12,650 nucleotides of DNA from an uncultured Pseudomonadales bacterium (lineage in GTDB: Bacteria > Pseudomonadota > Gammaproteobacteria > Pseudomonadales > Porticoccaceae). A program made the position numbers and the translations under genes. Position 1 is the first letter of the stretch, and each line of letters starts with the position of its first letter. The stretch covers positions 1 to 12,650 of the forward strand of contig CAJQJT010000328.1 in assembly GCA_905478725.1 (NCBI GenBank), given 5' to 3'. Below, in pieces: positions 10,109 to 12,650 of the stretch. The notes beneath the pieces are model-generated. The model was not told where the DNA came from. It saw only the letters and a program-made list of their open reading frames with translations, and did no database searches.

Positions 10109-11557
10109 ATGGCACTACAGCAACTTAAAGTCTTTATTCATGAACTAGAAGTGGGAATGTTTGTTTCCGCTCTCGACAAGCCATGGGCGGAGACTCCATT
10201 TCCCATCCAGGGATTTCTGATTAAATGCGCCGCTGACTCCTCTCGCGTCAAAGCCTATTGTGACTATGTTTATATAGATATCGCCAAAGGCGCGTCACCC
10301 CTAGATTTAAAAAATCCAGCTCCAGGCAGTCGTGAATTTAATAATGACCTTCGCAACAAAGCCCAGGACATTAATCCTATAGTTCGCGGCTTGATGGATA
10401 GCCGCCAGCTTGCCGCTCCGCGCAGTTTTGTGATTCAACCGGATATCTACAAAAAAACTGTCGAGCTCTCTAAAGAGATACCCGCTGCACGAAGAGTGAT
10501 GAATAATTTGGTTGGCTGCTTAAGTGTTGCAACCCGCCAAATCACCAAGGGCGGACAGTTTAATCTGCGTCAATTACAGCAGTCAGTGGACGATATGGTG
10601 GATAGCGTGGTGCGTTGTCCCGATGCCTTTACCTGGTTATTACAGCTGCGTGCAAAAGACCGACATACCCATGACCACAGCATCCGCTCGGGCCTCTGGG
10701 CGACTCAATTTGCCCGCCATGTAGGTCTTGAATTAGATCAGCTGAAAGATCTCTGTCTCGCCGCCCTGTTAAAAGATATTGGCAAGTCTGGGATGGATCG
10801 AACCCTATTGCGCAAGTCAGATCGCAATGACGTGGAAGAGGCAGAATACCGCGGTTTTGTCAGCGCCAGTTTAGAGAAATTAAAGCAATCAGATTTTGAT
10901 AACCGCCGGGTTATGAATATTATTAAATTCCACTGTGAGCGTTTCGATGGCAGTGGATTTCCCAAAGGATGCAGCGGGCAGCGAATCCCATTCTTAGCCG
11001 CGATTGTTGGCATCGCCTCGGAATTTGATCGGCTTTGTAATCCCCGTGAAGTATCTGAGGTGTTGACGCCCTCAAAAGCTACAGGCCGACTCTATGAGCT
11101 TCGTGGCCATGCTTTTGCAGAAGATCTCGTGGTTGAGTTTATTCAGTCTGTGGGACTCTATCCCGCTGGAACCCTGGTTGAATTGACCACCGGTGATCAG
11201 GGTATGGTGATCGAGCAAAATCCCAAGTCGCGACTGTCGCCGAGATTGGCGATTTTTGATTCAGTTGATGGTAAGACTAATCCTGAGAACTATATTTTTG
11301 TCGATCTTAAAAATGAAGATAAGGCCCGGGCTCAGCTACAAAAATTTGGCACACGCCGCGCCTATGACGTTGCTAAATTAGCCATAGTGAAAGATGTTGA
11401 TTCCGAGCGCCTTGGTGTCGATGAGAAAATGCTCAATCTACTTATCAGCAAACCTTTCTCAGTTTCCCAAAGCTCCGGATTGTTGGCGCACAATCAGCGC
11501 CAGTCAGATTCTAACAGCGGCTTTTTTGCCGCCCTAAAACAGCGTCTACTCGGCTAG
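10109..11557 (+). CDS. DUF3391/HD-GYP-like protein with degenerate catalytic motifs
   Basis: A 482-residue soluble protein without signal peptide or membrane segments. The N-terminus (about 1-130) resembles the DUF3391 domain that precedes many HD-GYP phosphodiesterases of cyclic di-GMP. Residues about 180-345 follow the HD-GYP fold: HDHS at 188-191, ALLKDIGK at 219-226, FHCERFDGSGFPKG at 274-287 and an IASEFDRL segment at 302-309. Key positions differ from the active family: the HD doublet is Lys222-Asp223, the usual HHE is His-Cys-Glu (275-277), GYP is Gly-Phe-Pro (283-285), and the Asp normally in the VAD motif is Ser304. The His expected in the helix before the HHE motif is also absent (EAEYRGF). 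I infer loss of the metal site and a non-catalytic, perhaps ligand-binding or scaffold role. The C-terminal part (350-482), beginning YPAGTLVELTTGDQG, is usual for the family. GAGAGAG at 10089-10095 is the likely ribosome-binding site. Confidence 0.88.
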   Translation: MALQQLKVFIHELEVGMFVSALDKPWAETPFPIQGFLIKCAADSSRVKAYCDYVYIDIAKGASPLDLKNPAPGSREFNNDLRNKAQDINPIVRGLMDSRQLAAPRSFVIQPDIYKKTVELSKEIPAARRVMNNLVGCLSVATRQITKGGQFNLRQLQQSVDDMVDSVVRCPDAFTWLLQLRAKDRHTHDHSIRSGLWATQFARHVGLELDQLKDLCLAALLKDIGKSGMDRTLLRKSDRNDVEEAEYRGFVSASLEKLKQSDFDNRRVMNIIKFHCERFDGSGFPKGCSGQRIPFLAAIVGIASEFDRLCNPREVSEVLTPSKATGRLYELRGHAFAEDLVVEFIQSVGLYPAGTLVELTTGDQGMVIEQNPKSRLSPRLAIFDSVDGKTNPENYIFVDLKNEDKARAQLQKFGTRRAYDVAKLAIVKDVDSERLGVDEKMLNLLISKPFSVSQSSGLLAHNQRQSDSNSGFFAALKQRLLG

Positions 11558-11561
11558 TTTC

Positions 11562-12413
11562 CTATTTGTAGCTAGCGATCTTTTCACCCATTTGCACAGC
11601 TGCCTGAGGAACGAACGAATCTTGCCAATCTACCTTATCATTTTGGAACAATAGAATAACCGTTGAACCAAATTTAAAGCGTCCGATTTCTTCACCCTTA
11701 TCAAAGCTTAGGTCGCGGCGAGAAAAATCTGCATTGCGCACTGCGCCGCGTCCTGGGGTTTCAAAACCGCCCCACACTGTTTCAATTCCTGCCACCAACA
11801 TAGCACCGACAAATACCAAGGCAAACTGCCCCAGTTCTGAATCAAACTGGCAGACCAGTCTCTCGTTGCGGGCGAACAATCCGGGAAGACCCTGAGCGGT
11901 TTTGTCATTGACGGAAAAAAGATCCCCGGGAATATAGCGGGTACTAATCAGCGTGCCGGCAATCGGCATATGCACCCGGTGGTAATCCTTGGGGGACAGA
12001 TAGATGGTAGTGAAGGCGCCATTTTCATAAAGCTTGGCTTCCTCTGAATCGCCGAGCAGGCGGCTCGCCGAGTAGTCGCTACCCTTAGCCTGGATAATAC
12101 GCTGTCTGGTTATTGCACCGGCTTGGCTGACTGCGCCATCGGCGGGTGAGACCAGAGCGTCTGAGTCATGATTCATGGGACGCGCACCTTCTTTTAAGGC
12201 GCGAGTGAAAAAGCTATTAAAGTTTTCGTAGTCATCTAGGTCACTGCTAGCGGCTTCATCCATATTGATATGGAAGGCTGCGATAGCGCGCTTGATGAGT
12301 AAGTTTTTTAGCCAGGGCATCTTTGATTCAGCCGCTCGAGCAATCAGTCTTGAGAGAGCGTGCTGGGGAAGTAGTCGTTGCAGGGCAACAAATAATTCTG
12401 CTTGGTGATTCAT
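11562..12413 (-). CDS. psd: Phosphatidylserine decarboxylase proenzyme
   Basis: Inner-membrane-associated enzyme that decarboxylates phosphatidylserine to phosphatidylethanolamine. The proenzyme cleaves itself before a serine that becomes the pyruvoyl cofactor. The 283 residues fit the bacterial class I form. The self-cleavage motif reads Phe-Gly-Ser-Thr (248-251), with Ser250 the predicted pyruvoyl residue; many relatives have Leu-Gly-Ser-Thr. The other triad members are Asp92 in SPADGAV and His148 in YHRVHMP. ENFNSFFTRALKEGARP (63-79) is also characteristic. Upstream on its strand, TAAGAG serves as ribosome-binding site, preceded by a tandem repeat and the end of a sulfurtransferase gene in the same direction. 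Its stop is four bases from the stop of the convergent HD-GYP-like gene, so any terminator must overlap coding sequence. Confidence 0.97.
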   Translation of the reverse strand: MNHQAELFVALQRLLPQHALSRLIARAAESKMPWLKNLLIKRAIAAFHINMDEAASSDLDDYENFNSFFTRALKEGARPMNHDSDALVSPADGAVSQAGAITRQRIIQAKGSDYSASRLLGDSEEAKLYENGAFTTIYLSPKDYHRVHMPIAGTLISTRYIPGDLFSVNDKTAQGLPGLFARNERLVCQFDSELGQFALVFVGAMLVAGIETVWGGFETPGRGAVRNADFSRRDLSFDKGEEIGRFKFGSTVILLFQNDKVDWQDSFVPQAAVQMGEKIASYK

Positions 12414-12451
12414 AGTTTGAAACTCTTAAATTATTGTTAAATTGGTCTAGT

Positions 12452-12575
12452 GAGCCTTCAGCGCCCGATTAAAAGAGCCTTCAGCGTCTCGATTTAAAAG
12501 GAGCCTTCAGCGTCGGGATTAAAAGAGCCTTCAGCGTCTCGATTTAAAAGGAGCCCTCAGCATCCCAACTAAAAA
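12452..12575. repeat. Five tandem repeats of 23-26 bp upstream of psd
   Basis: Five consecutive units begin with GAGCCTTCAGCG or a close variant at 12452, 12475, 12501, 12525 and 12551, with lengths 23, 26, 24, 26 and about 25. The second (12475-12500) and fourth (12525-12550) are identical; the first and third are shorter variants ending ATTAAAA, so the array has a composite period of about 50 bases. The last unit is the most diverged and includes the stop codon of the leftward sulfurtransferase gene (12569-12571). The array fills most of the gap between that gene and psd and would be transcribed if the two are cotranscribed. Function unknown. Confidence 0.93.
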
Positions 12576-12650
12576 GCCACGCCACGCTCAACTGGGGTGT
12601 GATCGAGGCTACCCCATTCAGCCCATGAGCCGTCATAAGCACTGATGTTT
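12569..12650 (-). CDS. Rhodanese-type sulfurtransferase, C-terminal end only
   Basis: On the minus strand the last 26 codons of a gene run from the window edge to a TAG at 12571-12569. They read through AYDGSWAEWGSLDHTPVERG and end Val-Ala-Phe. The YDGSWxEWG motif is typical of the C-terminus of thiosulfate/3-mercaptopyruvate sulfurtransferases (RhdA/SseA type), which transfer sulfane sulfur to cyanide or thiols in the cytoplasm or periplasm. The catalytic Cys loop lies outside the window, so thiosulfate and mercaptopyruvate specificity cannot be separated. A sulfurtransferase next to psd is known from Pseudomonas, which supports the call. The stop codon lies inside the first unit of the tandem repeat that separates the gene from psd. 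Confidence 0.8.
   Translation of the reverse strand, partial: NISAYDGSWAEWGSLDHTPVERGVAF

Noticed and set aside
12452..12575. The tandem units as a CRISPR array
   Set aside because: The units abut with no unique spacers, vary between 23 and 26 bases, and no cas gene is nearby.

Overview
The window looks like a chromosomal housekeeping region of a gammaproteobacterium. The partial gene order pilQ-aroK-aroB-gltB-gltD-hemE resembles that of Pseudomonas and related marine gammaproteobacteria, and psd next to a rhodanese-type sulfurtransferase is also familiar there. Balanced base composition and the protein sequences fit a marine Cellvibrionales-type lineage (SAR92/Porticoccaceae-like), but this lineage is an inference and I could not test it. 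There is no mobile element, CRISPR array, tRNA or rRNA that I can see.

Layout. Bases 1 to about 126 encode a fragment of the acetolactate synthase large subunit in one frame and then stop abruptly. From there the sequence is the C-terminal part of the type IV pilus secretin PilQ in another frame, so the left end is a chimeric joint. PilQ overlaps aroK (shikimate kinase) by ATGA, and aroB (3-dehydroquinate synthase) follows; both are shikimate-pathway enzymes. After a 247-base spacer with a plausible sigma70 promoter and two hairpins come gltB and gltD, the two subunits of NADPH-dependent glutamate synthase. A 149-base spacer holding a degenerate 15-bp tandem repeat leads to hemE (uroporphyrinogen decarboxylase). 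A 130-base spacer with a strong hairpin leads to a DUF3391/HD-GYP-like protein whose catalytic motifs are largely lost.

The right end is transcribed leftwards: the last codons of a sulfurtransferase, a five-unit tandem repeat that begins at its stop codon, then psd (phosphatidylserine decarboxylase), which converges on the HD-GYP-like gene with only four bases between the stop codons.

Functionally the genes cover chorismate precursor synthesis, ammonia assimilation, haem synthesis, phosphatidylethanolamine synthesis and pilus export; they are neighbours rather than one pathway. No clearly new multi-gene system is visible. The points worth a second look are the chimeric left end, the degenerate HD-GYP protein, the two unrelated intergenic tandem arrays, and the structured gltB leader in the place where relatives often carry a SPOR-domain gene.
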